Shown here piece by piece: positions 40,016 through 48,605 of a stretch of DNA of 48,605 nucleotides. The position numbers were made by a program, and so were the translations under genes. Origin of the DNA: Caldifarciminota bacterium (GTDB lineage Bacteria > Hydrothermota > Tepidihabitantia > B3-TA06). The number at the start of each line of letters is the position of its first letter. Position 1 is the first letter of the stretch. The notes beneath the pieces were generated by a model, which saw only the letters and a program-made list of their open reading frames with translations, ran no database searches and was not told where the DNA came from. Location of the stretch: positions 1 to 48,605 of the forward strand of contig JAFGSK010000008.1 in the NCBI GenBank assembly GCA_016934635.1. The letters run 5' to 3'.

Positions 40016-41434
40016 ATGATTTTCTTATTCGTGCTGTTCGCTCAAATCATCCCGCTGGACGACCCGGCCTACGAAGTGATCGACAGGCTCGAAACCAAGG
40101 GGATACTGGTAGGCTTGCCCGATACCCGGCCTTTCACCGTGACAGATATCGAAGACGCCGTCTCCGCCGGAGAGGTAAGGGAACCTTCGCGTGCCGATTC
40201 GTTCGATCTGGAGAGAATACTTGCACCAACCCCGGATTGTCGATGGGTACCGGCACTCAGACTCAAATCCGACGACGCATGGTTTTACTTCGGCGGAGCC
40301 GTGCTAACCTCCTACCGCACCCCGGACTCTTTATGCGCAGGTCCGGAACTCCGCTACTACGGAGGAATCGGCCCTGCGTCCTTTTATGCCACGCACCGGC
40401 TCACCTATGCACCAGAATGGGATACGGTGTTTGACGCCAAGTCGTGGCGGGGCGAGGAAAGACCTGTGTATGCAGAGATACCTGACGCAAGGGTGGATTT
40501 CGATTTCGACTGGCTCCGAATCCAGGCAGGACGCTCGCAACTGAAGCTGGGGCCGGTTCCTGACGGCGGTCTGCTCCTGTCCAGCGAACCCTGGGGTATA
40601 GATCACGCTGCCTATACGCTTAGATGGAAGGGCGTTCGTTTCACCACCCTTTTTGCCTGGCTGCAGACCGACAAGCGCATGGTTGCTCATCGCTTCGAGT
40701 ACGCGGCCCATCGCTGGAAACTGGGACTCTCGGAGGTTGTTGTTTCCTCAGACAGCAACGACATTATACCCTACCTTTTTGCACCCACCGCGTTCTATTA
40801 CTTCCTTCAGTGGAACAAACTTCAGGACGAGAATAACCTCTGGGGCGCTGACGCCGCGGTGTTTTTCCCCCCATCCTTCAAGATATATGCAGAGTTGCTG
40901 ATAGATGATTTTGCCTACGAACCGGCAACCAGCCCTCACAAGATTGGCGGAAGTATCGGAGGCGAGTGGGTATCTATCTTTAATTCCGAGATAGACCTCG
41001 GGGCGGACTACACCGCTATTTCAAAATGGACCTATGCCCAACGCCACGACAATCAGAAATACACCTTCAGGGGGCGTATTATCGGTGACGATCTGGGCCC
41101 TGACGCGGATCGAGCACGAATAAAGGCCTCGTGGCGCATTATACCTCGATTGAGGCTGGAACTTCTGGGATTCTACGAACGACACGGAGAAGGAGACGTG
41201 TGGAGAGACTTTGTTGAAGATGGAGCACACGACTACGAAACCTATCATCCGCCTTTTCCATCCGGGGTAGTGGAAAGCCACCTCGGGGCGGAAGCTACCT
41301 TAAAATTAAACATCCTGGGCCGTAGTTTTGTCTCCGTAATAGCGAGATGGGAAAACGTGGATAATCTGGGACACATTGAGGATTCAACCGCAGTGTGGCC
41401 CAGGGTTCAAACAAACCTAAACTGGGAGTTTTGA
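40016..41434 (+). CDS. Wzi-like capsule assembly family outer membrane barrel
   Basis: 472 residues. Short hydrophobic start (MIFLFVLFAQ), an N-terminal helix region IPLDDPAYEVIDRLETKGIL that resembles the opening of Wzi-family and SLH-containing proteins, then a large all-beta region consistent with an outer membrane barrel, ending in NLNWEF (terminal Phe). Wzi binds capsule polysaccharide at the surface in E. coli; here only the family resemblance is claimed. GGAGG lies six bases before ATG. First gene of the operon; uppP starts on its stop codon (TGATG). Confidence 0.65.
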   Translation: MIFLFVLFAQIIPLDDPAYEVIDRLETKGILVGLPDTRPFTVTDIEDAVSAGEVREPSRADSFDLERILAPTPDCRWVPALRLKSDDAWFYFGGAVLTSYRTPDSLCAGPELRYYGGIGPASFYATHRLTYAPEWDTVFDAKSWRGEERPVYAEIPDARVDFDFDWLRIQAGRSQLKLGPVPDGGLLLSSEPWGIDHAAYTLRWKGVRFTTLFAWLQTDKRMVAHRFEYAAHRWKLGLSEVVVSSDSNDIIPYLFAPTAFYYFLQWNKLQDENNLWGADAAVFFPPSFKIYAELLIDDFAYEPATSPHKIGGSIGGEWVSIFNSEIDLGADYTAISKWTYAQRHDNQKYTFRGRIIGDDLGPDADRARIKASWRIIPRLRLELLGFYERHGEGDVWRDFVEDGAHDYETYHPPFPSGVVESHLGAEATLKLNILGRSFVSVIARWENVDNLGHIEDSTAVWPRVQTNLNWEF

Positions 41435-42255
41435 TGACCTGGAAGATGCTGATCCTGGGGGTGGTTCAGGGCCTGACCGAGTTTCTGCCAATATCCTCAT
41501 CCGGACATCTCCTGTTGGGCGAGAAGTTATTGGGCATAGAACAGGAAGCGCTTGCAGTAACCATTTTTCTGCATGTGGGCACACTTGTTGCCTCGGTCGT
41601 TTTCATGGCTCGACGCATCGGCAAGCTTTTTTCCGATATGTTCGCACGGGATAGGGAAAGACGGAAAGAGGGCTGGATGCTCGTTTTATATCTGGTGATT
41701 GCCTGTATTCCGGCCGCGCTGGTCGGGTTACTTGCCGGGGATTTTGTGGAGACTATTTTTACAGATAAGCCCATATATGTTGCGTTCTTCTTTATTGGGA
41801 CAGGTGCCCTGCTCCTGGCAACCCGCTGGGGAAGACAGCGCGATCGCAGTTTCGGGCTTTCCGACGCAATACTCGTGGGTATTGCCCAGGCGGTTGCAAT
41901 CCTACCCGGTTTTTCCCGATCAGGGTTAACCATAGCCACAGCGCTTCTTCTTGGAATTGCATCCTTGGAGGCTTTCAATTTCAGCTTCCTTTTATCTATC
42001 CCGGCGATTACCGGCGCTGCACTCATCGAGTTTCTCGAGTTATCCAAGATTACCAGGGAAGGCCAAATAGGAGAGGGTTCAATATTTTCATCGCCACTGC
42101 CCGCGATAGCCGGTTTTGTTGCCAGTGCCGTAGTCGGTTTCTTTGCCCTATGGGCGCTCAAGAAGGTTGTCGTCTCCAGGAAGTTCTGGTTATTCTCCTT
42201 CTACTGCTTCGGAATAGGTCTTGTGAGTCTGGTTCTACTTTTATTTTTAAGATAG
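41434..42255 (+). CDS. uppP: Undecaprenyl-diphosphatase
   Basis: 273 residues, about eight transmembrane helices. Removes a phosphate from undecaprenyl diphosphate to recycle the lipid carrier for peptidoglycan and surface polysaccharides. Motifs: QGLTEFLPISSSGHLLLGE and ILPGFSRSGLTIATAL, both catalytic regions. ATG 41434 shares a base with the previous stop; longer frames upstream lie in the preceding gene. Lies with a Wzi-like gene, which fits surface polysaccharide export. Confidence 0.94.
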   Translation: MTWKMLILGVVQGLTEFLPISSSGHLLLGEKLLGIEQEALAVTIFLHVGTLVASVVFMARRIGKLFSDMFARDRERRKEGWMLVLYLVIACIPAALVGLLAGDFVETIFTDKPIYVAFFFIGTGALLLATRWGRQRDRSFGLSDAILVGIAQAVAILPGFSRSGLTIATALLLGIASLEAFNFSFLLSIPAITGAALIEFLELSKITREGQIGEGSIFSSPLPAIAGFVASAVVGFFALWALKKVVVSRKFWLFSFYCFGIGLVSLVLLLFLR

Positions 42256-42258
42256 CTG

Positions 42259-43626
42259 GTGTCGTTAGTTAAAAAAGCGATAAAAACCCTTACCGAAGAG
42301 TGCGGGTACAAGGTCGGTCAGAGTATCCTGGTTGCCTGTTCAGGCGGTCCGGATTCGGTTGCCCTGCTGTGTTTCCTTACATCGCAGCGCGAGAAACTAG
42401 GGATACCTGAGCTGGGGGTATACCATCTCAATCATTGTTTCCGTGGCAAGGAAGCGGATGCCGACGAGGCGTTTGTTAGAGGATTGGCTGAAGAGTTAAG
42501 TCTCCGGCTGTACTCCGAGAAGATAGACATTTCCGCTTATGCCGCAGAACATGGGATTTCGCTTGAGATGGCCGGGCGGAAACTGCGCTACGCCGGACTT
42601 GAGAGGATCATGGCTCAGGAAGGCTTTGATCTGGCCGCCCTGGGACATACCGCATCGGATAATGCCGAGTGGCTTTTGGTATCCCTGATCAGGGGAAGGG
42701 CCGAGCCCCTCTTATGGGGTATACCAGCCCGACGCACCAGATTCATTCGCCCCCTGATACGCTCTACGCGTGAGGAGGTCTACCGTTTCCTCAAAGATAA
42801 CCAGTTTACTTATCGTGAGGACTCAAGCAACGTTTCTTTTGAATTTACACGTAATCGGATCCGTCACCTGATCATGCCCCTTCTCGTTAAGGAAAACCCC
42901 TCCTTTGAGAAGGCTTGCTCCCGGATACTCAGTCTAGGAGACGGGGTAAAGGCCTTTTTGGACAGCCAGACAGAGAGGCTTTACGAGCGTCTTGTTAAGA
43001 CAAAGGGCCCCGCAAGGAAGCTTGACACCTCGAAGCTTTCGCGATATAATCCAGCTACGCAACTTCACATACTGCGGCGATTTGCTCCCTGGCTGGGAGC
43101 CGAGGAGTCGGTAAAAATTATACCTTTCAAGGGCTGGAAGGGAACCAGGGAGCTTGCGTTTGGATGTGGAGAGGTGCTTTACGGCGTATACGACCGTTTG
43201 GTGGTGGAACCAGCAGCCGATCGACCTTCCTGGGATCCGCAGGTGTTGCGTGAAGATAGGGAAATAACTGTACCTCGACTGGGATGGCGGCTGAGGGTGC
43301 ATAGAGGTGATTTGAATGAGGTCGCTTTACAGGATAAAGACAGGGTATTCTTTGATGCCCGTTACCAGCGACCTCCGTTTGAGGTAAGGCCGTGGCAGGA
43401 AGGAGACAGGATAGTACCGTTCGGCAGGCATGGTTCGGTCAAAATCAAACGTATATTCACCGATCGCAAGGTGCCGCGCCGGATACGCAGACACTGGCCC
43501 TTGGTCTCTAAGGGCAATAAGGTTTTATGGGTTGCCGGACTCGTGCGTTCGAGCCTTTCTCCGGTAACCGATAATACGCGTAAGGTTACGATAATAACCC
43601 TCTTAAGGGAAGAAAATGGAAGCTAA
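42259..43626 (+). CDS. tilS: tRNA(Ile)-lysidine synthase
   Basis: 455 residues. Converts C34 of tRNA-Ile(CAU) to lysidine. PP-loop ATPase motif ILVACSGGPDSVALL, YHLNHCFRGKEADADEAFV, LGHTASDNAEWLL, and YREDSSNVSFEFTRNRIRH; the C-terminal TilS domain has EGDRIVPFGRHGSVKIKRIF. GTG start at 42259, three bases after the uppP stop. Overlaps the next gene by 11 bases. Confidence 0.94.
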   Translation: MSLVKKAIKTLTEECGYKVGQSILVACSGGPDSVALLCFLTSQREKLGIPELGVYHLNHCFRGKEADADEAFVRGLAEELSLRLYSEKIDISAYAAEHGISLEMAGRKLRYAGLERIMAQEGFDLAALGHTASDNAEWLLVSLIRGRAEPLLWGIPARRTRFIRPLIRSTREEVYRFLKDNQFTYREDSSNVSFEFTRNRIRHLIMPLLVKENPSFEKACSRILSLGDGVKAFLDSQTERLYERLVKTKGPARKLDTSKLSRYNPATQLHILRRFAPWLGAEESVKIIPFKGWKGTRELAFGCGEVLYGVYDRLVVEPAADRPSWDPQVLREDREITVPRLGWRLRVHRGDLNEVALQDKDRVFFDARYQRPPFEVRPWQEGDRIVPFGRHGSVKIKRIFTDRKVPRRIRRHWPLVSKGNKVLWVAGLVRSSLSPVTDNTRKVTIITLLREENGS

Positions 43627-44098
43627 GTCGACTAAGATAAACAAGCATGGGGTTCTGTGGGCTGTTCTGACATGGGGTGGAGTCGCACTTGTCTTGATTG
43701 TCGGTTTTTTTTGTATAAGGAGCCTCATGGGTAGACCTCCAAAAATCTCCTACAGCATCTTTCGATCCCTTATGAACGAGGTTGAACGGGTGGTTTTTAT
43801 AGATCACGAGATAACAGGAAGCCTCAAAGTCCCAAGAGAAATCCACGCCTTAATCTACGAGAAGGTAACCAGTCAGGAATTCATCACCAGGATTCCTTTT
43901 GAACACCCTGGGCTTGTTGATCCCTTGGTTGCGATGGGCGTTGAGGTAAGCGCCCGAGGACGTAACCCTTTGTTTAATATTATCCTGGCAATTGTTCCAT
44001 GGATCATAATCATAGGTTTCTTCGTGATATTATTACGGTCTCAGAACAAAAAGACGGAAAGGATTCTAAACACTTTGAGAGGTGAAGATGGCGAATAG
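43616..44098 (+). CDS. Stand-alone FtsH N-terminal membrane domain protein
   Basis: 160 residues. Two transmembrane helices (about 14-37 and 120-142) flank an extracytoplasmic domain, exactly like the N-terminal third of the FtsH encoded next. Shared features with FtsH: P-x-ISYS-x-F, x-ITDH/FIDHEI-x-G, IPFDDP/IPFEHP-x-LV, and [22 protein letters not shown]. It stops soon after the second helix ([16 protein letters not shown]), with no AAA or protease domain. It overlaps ftsH by 11 bases. It might join or regulate the FtsH hexamer. Degeneration of a duplicated ftsH is the alternative, but the frame is intact and the overlaps are tidy. Confidence 0.8.
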   Translation: MEAKSTKINKHGVLWAVLTWGGVALVLIVGFFCIRSLMGRPPKISYSIFRSLMNEVERVVFIDHEITGSLKVPREIHALIYEKVTSQEFITRIPFEHPGLVDPLVAMGVEVSARGRNPLFNIILAIVPWIIIIGFFVILLRSQNKKTERILNTLRGEDGE

Positions 44099-46025
44099 AC
44101 CGCAGCAACAGACCAATCCAAACAGGCTGAGAACCTTTTTTATCTGGGCTGCATTTGCCCTGCTTCTAATAATTGGATTTTTCATAATCAGGGGGATAAT
44201 GAACTCCTCCCCGGAGATAAGTTACTCGGAATTCCATTCAAGAATCGGTTCCATCTCCTGGGTTGAGATTACGGACCACAAGATAAAGGGGGAGTTTAAG
44301 AATAACGAGGTTGTAGGGGTAATCAGAGGTGGGGACGTGGTTCGTGACACCACCAAGGGGTTTACGGTAACCATCCCGTTTGACGATCCGGATCTCGTAG
44401 AGAACTTGAGGAGCGCAGGGGTCAGGGTTGTTGCCAAAACACGCAGTCAGTGGGTGAATTTCCTTATAAGTATTGTTCCCTGGCTTCTCATTATCGGTTT
44501 CTGGGTAATGATTATGCGCCAATCACAGGCTGGGGCTTCGAAGGCCTTTCAGTTCGGAAAGAGCAAGGTCAGGGTGACCGCTGAATCCCGTCCGGACGTG
44601 ACCTTCGAGGACGTTGCCGGTATAGAGGAAGCGAAGGTAGAACTCGAGGAGGTCATAGACTTCCTGCGCGCACCTAGAAAGTTTAGCAGACTTGGCGGAC
44701 GTATACCCAAGGGCGTACTTCTGGTCGGCGCCCCTGGAACCGGAAAGACCCTTCTTGCCCGTGCGGTAGCCGGTGAGGCATCCGTTCCCTTTCTTTCCAT
44801 ATCAGGTTCCAACTTTGTGGAGCTTTTCGTAGGCGTGGGTGCATCAAGGGTACGTGACCTTTTCGAGCAGGGCAAACGTCATGCCCCATGCATCATCTTC
44901 ATCGACGAGATAGATGCGGTCGGGCGCCAGCGCGGTGCAGGTCTCGGTGGAGGTCATGACGAGCGGGAACAAACCTTAAATCAGCTTCTGGTCGAGATGG
45001 ACGGCTTCGAAGCCTCGGAAGGCATCATAATCATGGCCGCGACCAACCGGCCTGACATCCTTGACCCGGCACTTCTACGCCCGGGCAGATTCGATCGAAA
45101 AGTGATACTGCCCCAGCCCGACGTACGAGGCAGGGAAGCCATTCTCAAGATAAAGGTCAAAAAGATTCCGCTTTCTTCAGACGTTGATCTTTCGGTTCTG
45201 GCGCGAGGCACGCCGGGGTTCAACGGCGCCGACCTTGAGAATATGGTCAACGAGGCGGCACTCCTCGCTGCCCGCCGCAACCAGAGTAAGGTGATGTCCC
45301 AGGATTTTGAAGATGCAAAGGATAAAGTGCTCATGGGCACCGAACGACGCAGTCTTCTCATATCCCAGGAAGAAAAGCGCCGTACAGCATTTCACGAAGC
45401 CGGGCACACCATGGTCAGCCGAATGATCCCAGGGATGGACCCAATACATAAGGTGACCATTATCCCCAGAGGGATGGCGTTGGGTCTTACTCAGGCCCTG
45501 CCCATAGACGAAAGGAAGATATACTCCAAGGAGTTCTGCGAGAATCAGATTGCCTACATGTTAGGCGGTCGGGCCGCGGAGGAGATGGTGTATGTCGACA
45601 TTTCAACCGGTGCTGCCGACGACTTGAACAAGGCTACTACCCTTGCAAGAAAGATGGTCTGCGAGTGGGGGATGAGTGAAAAGCTCGGTCCCTTGACCTT
45701 CGGCAAGCCGGAAGGGGAGATATTCCTTGGCCGTGAGATGGGGGTTCATCGCAACTACAGCGAGAAGACTGCCCAGCAAATAGACGCCGAGATCCGCAGG
45801 ATCGTCGAGGACCAGCATCAACGCGCCTTAAAGATCGTAACCAAAAATGCAAGGAAATTAAAAAAACTTGCCGAAGAATTGATTAAAAACGAGACCCTGG
45901 ATGCTCAACAGGTTGATGTAATACTGGGACTTAACAAAAAGAAGGTTGCTAAAAAGGAAACTCCAGAAACCGGAAAAAGCAAGAAAGCTCCCGGACGGAT
46001 CCAAATGTCTGAAGGCAAGGGATAG
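44088..46025 (+). CDS. ftsH: ATP-dependent zinc metalloprotease FtsH
   Basis: 645 residues. Membrane-anchored AAA+ protease that degrades membrane and cytosolic proteins. Two N-terminal helices, AAA domain with Walker [17 protein letters not shown], pore loop [15 protein letters not shown], Walker [17 protein letters not shown], second region of homology [19 protein letters not shown], and zinc protease motif [13 protein letters not shown] with the third ligand in [12 protein letters not shown]. The tail is Lys-rich. I prefer ATG 44088 (GAGG four to five bases upstream) to GTG 44082. Confidence 0.96.
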   Translation: MANRPQQQTNPNRLRTFFIWAAFALLLIIGFFIIRGIMNSSPEISYSEFHSRIGSISWVEITDHKIKGEFKNNEVVGVIRGGDVVRDTTKGFTVTIPFDDPDLVENLRSAGVRVVAKTRSQWVNFLISIVPWLLIIGFWVMIMRQSQAGASKAFQFGKSKVRVTAESRPDVTFEDVAGIEEAKVELEEVIDFLRAPRKFSRLGGRIPKGVLLVGAPGTGKTLLARAVAGEASVPFLSISGSNFVELFVGVGASRVRDLFEQGKRHAPCIIFIDEIDAVGRQRGAGLGGGHDEREQTLNQLLVEMDGFEASEGIIIMAATNRPDILDPALLRPGRFDRKVILPQPDVRGREAILKIKVKKIPLSSDVDLSVLARGTPGFNGADLENMVNEAALLAARRNQSKVMSQDFEDAKDKVLMGTERRSLLISQEEKRRTAFHEAGHTMVSRMIPGMDPIHKVTIIPRGMALGLTQALPIDERKIYSKEFCENQIAYMLGGRAAEEMVYVDISTGAADDLNKATTLARKMVCEWGMSEKLGPLTFGKPEGEIFLGREMGVHRNYSEKTAQQIDAEIRRIVEDQHQRALKIVTKNARKLKKLAEELIKNETLDAQQVDVILGLNKKKVAKKETPETGKSKKAPGRIQMSEGKG

Positions 46026-46026
46026 G

Positions 46027-46590
46027 ATGGATCCAGAAAGGGTCGAGAAAGCGGTTACTCTGTTACTTGAGGCGGTGGGTGAGGATTTGAGTAGGCCAGG
46101 ACTTAAAGACACTCCGAATGCAGTCAAGAGGATGCTTCCAGATATACTTTCAGGCCTGGGTCGGGATCCTCGTGACGTATTGAAAACTTACATCGCACCG
46201 AACCAGGATGAGATGATTCTTGTAAATGATATTCCCTTCTACTCCTTATGTGAACACCACCTCCTGCCTTTTTTCGGCAAGACTCACGTTGCATACATCC
46301 CGAGGGATAATAGGATCACCGGCTTCGGGGATATAGTTCGATTTGTGGATATCCTGACCAAACGTTTGCAGATCCAGGAGCGTCTTACTGCCGAGATAGC
46401 CGATGTATTCAACGAGGTTCTGAACCCTCTAGGTGTTATGGTGGTTATTGAAGCCGAGCATCTTTGCGTTACCATGCGTGGGGTCAAGAAACCAGGAACC
46501 CTTACGATAACGTCGGCGATGCGGGGCGCTTTCCGCAGGGCAAAGACAAGGGCTGAGGCCCTGTCCCTGATGGGAGGTTTGCGTTTGTGA
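46027..46590 (+). CDS. folE: GTP cyclohydrolase I
   Basis: 187 residues. Turns GTP into dihydroneopterin triphosphate, the first step of folate synthesis. Zinc and active-site motifs: FYSLCEHHLLPFFGKTHVAYIP, ITGFGDIVRFVDILTKRLQIQERL and AEHLCVTMRGVKKPG. ATG 46027 is next to the ftsH stop with AGG upstream; a longer frame would lie within ftsH. folP follows with an overlap. Confidence 0.95.
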   Translation: MDPERVEKAVTLLLEAVGEDLSRPGLKDTPNAVKRMLPDILSGLGRDPRDVLKTYIAPNQDEMILVNDIPFYSLCEHHLLPFFGKTHVAYIPRDNRITGFGDIVRFVDILTKRLQIQERLTAEIADVFNEVLNPLGVMVVIEAEHLCVTMRGVKKPGTLTITSAMRGAFRRAKTRAEALSLMGGLRL

Positions 46591-47789
46591 TGCTGAGGCC
46601 GCTTGTCGTGCCCTCACGCGACGAGTATGCGGAGGAGCTCAAAAGACTTGCAGTAGACTCCACGTGTATTGAGATTTTTTTGGATAAACAGGACGGGTTA
46701 CTTGTCAAGATCACCGACCTTTCAACACCGGCCGCAAACATCCTGAAACAAACCGCACTTTCAGTGGGCGCCGATGTTGCAGTACACCGTGAGGTCATCA
46801 CCGGAAGGATTGAACGTTCGGATGCGGTATTCATGGGCACGAGAAGGCAGCTCAGAAAGGTAGGTTCAGCGCTTTCAGGTCAGCCGTTCGGGCTCGGGAA
46901 GCTCGATAAGGACGTTGCCTTTCTTCTGGACAATATCTGCGGCAATCTCTCCTCCTTGAAGCTCCCAGGTGGAGACGTTTCCTTCGATGAACCCCTGGTA
47001 ATGGGTGTACTTAACGTTACCCCGGATTCCTTTTCAGACGGCGGGGAGTACCTTGAACCGAAAGCGGCAATAGCGCGGATAGATGAGATGCTCTCAGAAG
47101 GTGCGGATATGATAGATGTGGGCGCCGAATCCACTCGTCCAGGCTCTGATCTCGTTCCGCCTGAAGAACAGTTGAGACGGCTGGAACCGATCTTTTCTTT
47201 TCTTGAGGGCAGAAGATGTATCTGGTCTCTGGATACAACTAACCCGGATGTGGCCAGGACAGGCCTTGATCGGGGCGCATCCATCATCAACGACGTATCC
47301 TCAGGAAGGGATTCAACGTTATGGAGTCTTGCCGCCCAGTACGCTGCAGGCTACGTACTCATGCATATGCAGGGTACACCCAGGACAATGCAGCAAGACC
47401 CTTACTACGACGATTTCAACGCAGAACTCTTCGCCTTCTTCTCCCAGAAACTCACCGAGATCGCCGGATCAGGGCTGAATAGAGTCAGGGTAATAATCGA
47501 TCCCGGGATTGGATTCGGGAAAAGGGTACCGGATAACACGGCAGCTGTCCGCAGGCTTGGAGAGCTGCGGGCCTTTGGACAGCCCATAATGGTCGGGGCC
47601 TCACGCAAGTCTTTCCTGGGAAAACTCCTGGGACTTGATGTCACGGAAAGGTGCGAGTCTTCGGTCGCTGTAGCAGTGCTGGCCTATGCCAACGGTGCAA
47701 ATATCTTGAGGGTGCACGACGTTAAGCAGACCAAGAAGGCCCTGAGGGCGGCGGCTGCCATTCGATACGTCGAAGCCGAAGAATCATGA
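46587..47789 (+). CDS. folP: Dihydropteroate synthase with N-terminal extension
   Basis: 400 residues, compared with about 270-290 for the core enzyme. The core starts near residue 135 with LVMGVLNVTPDSFSDGG and includes MIDVGAESTRPGSD, ASIINDVSSG, VIIDPGIGFGK and MVGASRKSFLGKLLG. It joins p-aminobenzoate to the pterin. The first 130 residues (with DLSTPAANILKQTALSVGAD and GTRRQLRKVGSAL) form an extra domain also seen in some clostridial and other anaerobe FolP proteins; its role is unknown. GTG 46587 or ATG 46590 may start; both overlap folE. cdaA overlaps its end. Confidence 0.93.
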   Translation: MMLRPLVVPSRDEYAEELKRLAVDSTCIEIFLDKQDGLLVKITDLSTPAANILKQTALSVGADVAVHREVITGRIERSDAVFMGTRRQLRKVGSALSGQPFGLGKLDKDVAFLLDNICGNLSSLKLPGGDVSFDEPLVMGVLNVTPDSFSDGGEYLEPKAAIARIDEMLSEGADMIDVGAESTRPGSDLVPPEEQLRRLEPIFSFLEGRRCIWSLDTTNPDVARTGLDRGASIINDVSSGRDSTLWSLAAQYAAGYVLMHMQGTPRTMQQDPYYDDFNAELFAFFSQKLTEIAGSGLNRVRVIIDPGIGFGKRVPDNTAAVRRLGELRAFGQPIMVGASRKSFLGKLLGLDVTERCESSVAVAVLAYANGANILRVHDVKQTKKALRAAAAIRYVEAEES

Positions 47790-48544
47790 TAGACATCCTG
47801 CAGCCGAAGGTACTCGACTTCGTCGATATCGCGGTGGTAGCAATAATAATCTATCTCTTCCTGCGGTTCATCAAGGGCACAAGGGCGCTGCAGATATTGA
47901 TCGGTCTTCTTATAATCTTTGCGGTATCCCTTGTCGCCACTACCTTCAATCTCGTTGCCCTTTCGAGAATTCTGCAGTCACTTTTAGCCATCTGGGTCAT
48001 AGCCTTCGTAATCCTGTTTCAGCCCGAGATTCGAAACGTTCTTGCCAGGATGGGCAGGTATCGATTACTGCGTTTTATGGTTCGTTCCTCCGAACACGCG
48101 GCGGTTTCCGAGATAACCAAGGCTGTCGAGGAGATGCAGAAGCGCAAGATGGGCTCCCTCATTGTTTTTGAACGAGATATAAATCTGGGAGAATATGTGG
48201 GTACAGGCACAAGACTCGATGCCAGGATATCTGCGGCGTTACTGACATCCATCTTTACGCCTCCATCGCCTCTTCACGACGGGGCCTGCATCATAAGAGG
48301 AGACAAGATTATAGCCGCCGCCTGCATCCTTCCTGTAAGCGAGGAACCATGGGTAGAGGATTATTACGGGATGCGGCATCGGGCAGGACTGGGTATTTGT
48401 ACGGTGACCGATGCCATGTCCGTTGTGATAAGCGAGGAAACAGGAAAGGTGAGTGTCGGATTGGATTCCAAGCTCTATACCAATCTGCCTGTGACAGAGA
48501 TGAAAGCCTACCTTGAGAATTTTTACACAAAGGAGGACAGATGA
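47786..48544 (+). CDS. cdaA: Diadenylate cyclase CdaA
   Basis: 252 residues. Makes cyclic di-AMP from ATP at the membrane. Three N-terminal transmembrane helices (about 12-30, 34-56, 62-82) and a DAC domain with SPLHDGACIIRGDKI (DGA motif) and YGMRHRAGLGIC (RHR motif). Gene order folP-cdaA with a following YbbR-type gene matches the common cdaA-cdaR arrangement. ATGA overlap with folP. Cyclic di-AMP controls potassium and osmolyte balance and cell wall growth. Confidence 0.95.
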   Translation: MIDILQPKVLDFVDIAVVAIIIYLFLRFIKGTRALQILIGLLIIFAVSLVATTFNLVALSRILQSLLAIWVIAFVILFQPEIRNVLARMGRYRLLRFMVRSSEHAAVSEITKAVEEMQKRKMGSLIVFERDINLGEYVGTGTRLDARISAALLTSIFTPPSPLHDGACIIRGDKIIAAACILPVSEEPWVEDYYGMRHRAGLGICTVTDAMSVVISEETGKVSVGLDSKLYTNLPVTEMKAYLENFYTKEDR

Positions 48545-48605
48545 ATCGTCGTCGCATAGATTGGATAGCGGCGGGAGTGATATTTGTGATAGCGTTGGTG
48601 GTGTA
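48541..48605 (+). CDS. Start of CdaR/YbbR-like gene, cut by window edge
   Basis: Only about 21 codons are visible: MNRRRIDWIAAGVIFVIALVV, a short basic start then a transmembrane helix. This is what the N-terminus of a YbbR-domain CdaR (regulator of CdaA) looks like, and it overlaps cdaA by four bases (ATGA) with AGGAGG upstream. The YbbR repeats themselves lie outside the window, so the name rests on context. Confidence 0.6.
   Translation, partial: MNRRRIDWIAAGVIFVIALVV

Noticed and set aside
41466..42161. 231-codon open frame opposite uppP
   Set aside because: Antisense shadow of a well-recognised membrane enzyme; low-complexity content and no start signals.
46587..46985. FolP N-terminal extension as a new fusion
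   Set aside because: Similar extra domains are known in FolP of various anaerobes, so it is a family variant, though its function is unknown.

Overview
This window looks like chromosome from an uncultured, fermentative, Gram-negative bacterium, and a candidate phylum near the FCB group (WOR-3/TA06-like) is my best guess. The outer membrane is implied by an Omp85-type barrel, a Wzi-like barrel, several lipoproteins, and a secreted FG-GAP protein whose tail resembles a type IX secretion sorting domain. Anaerobic metabolism is implied by an archaeal-style four-subunit 2-oxoacid:ferredoxin oxidoreductase and by butyrate kinase/phosphotransbutyrylase. The phylum is inference; no rRNA gene is present.

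Layout. 1-5400 (minus): an operon of TPR signalling proteins (TPR histidine kinase, TPR-STAS protein, and a TPR paralogue cut by the window edge), each overlapping the next. 5572-7497: secreted FG-GAP protein. 7610-9733 (minus): a second TPR histidine kinase of the HisKA_2 type. 9809-11330: a double-length thyX. 11331-13564: accessory stretch with an 11-bp tandem repeat, hairpins, a hicAB pair with broken hicA, and a nuclease-EVE fusion, followed by a lipoprotein. 14404-17660: buk-ptb-fabH. 17658-20731: porGDAB. 20793-24218: small envelope proteins, a LEA14-like protein and a DegP-like protease with TPRs. 24236-27414 (minus): a fused restriction-modification gene split by one in-frame TGA. 27411-33890 (minus): pdxA, split transketolase, ftsE, ftsX, envC, holB. 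34149-37856: ogt, tRNA-Ala, TPR lipoprotein, HNH protein, Omp85 protein. 37921-39884: an AT-rich ATPase plus DUF4276/TOPRIM-like pair, a candidate defence module. 39969-48605: one tightly packed operon: Wzi-like protein, uppP, tilS, an FtsH N-domain-only gene, ftsH, folE, folP, cdaA and the start of a cdaR-like gene.

Promoters are very uniform: TTGAC-like and TATAAT-like boxes separated by 16 bp are found at seventeen places (one has 17 bp). At four genes (thyX, ogt, pdxA and the restriction gene) the -10 box lies only 6-7 bp before the start codon, so these mRNAs are probably leaderless; broken hicA is similar. By contrast, both TPR-kinase transcripts have long leaders that hold a short ORF with a strong ribosome binding site.

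The genes most worth following are the TPR-STAS/TPR-kinase cluster without response regulators, the AAA ATPase-DUF4276 pair, the nuclease-EVE fusion, the stand-alone FtsH membrane domain and the leaderless promoter class. Four loci carry what looks like a single-base lesion (hicA, the restriction gene, the FG-GAP start, the HNH start); reads are needed to tell mutation from assembly error.
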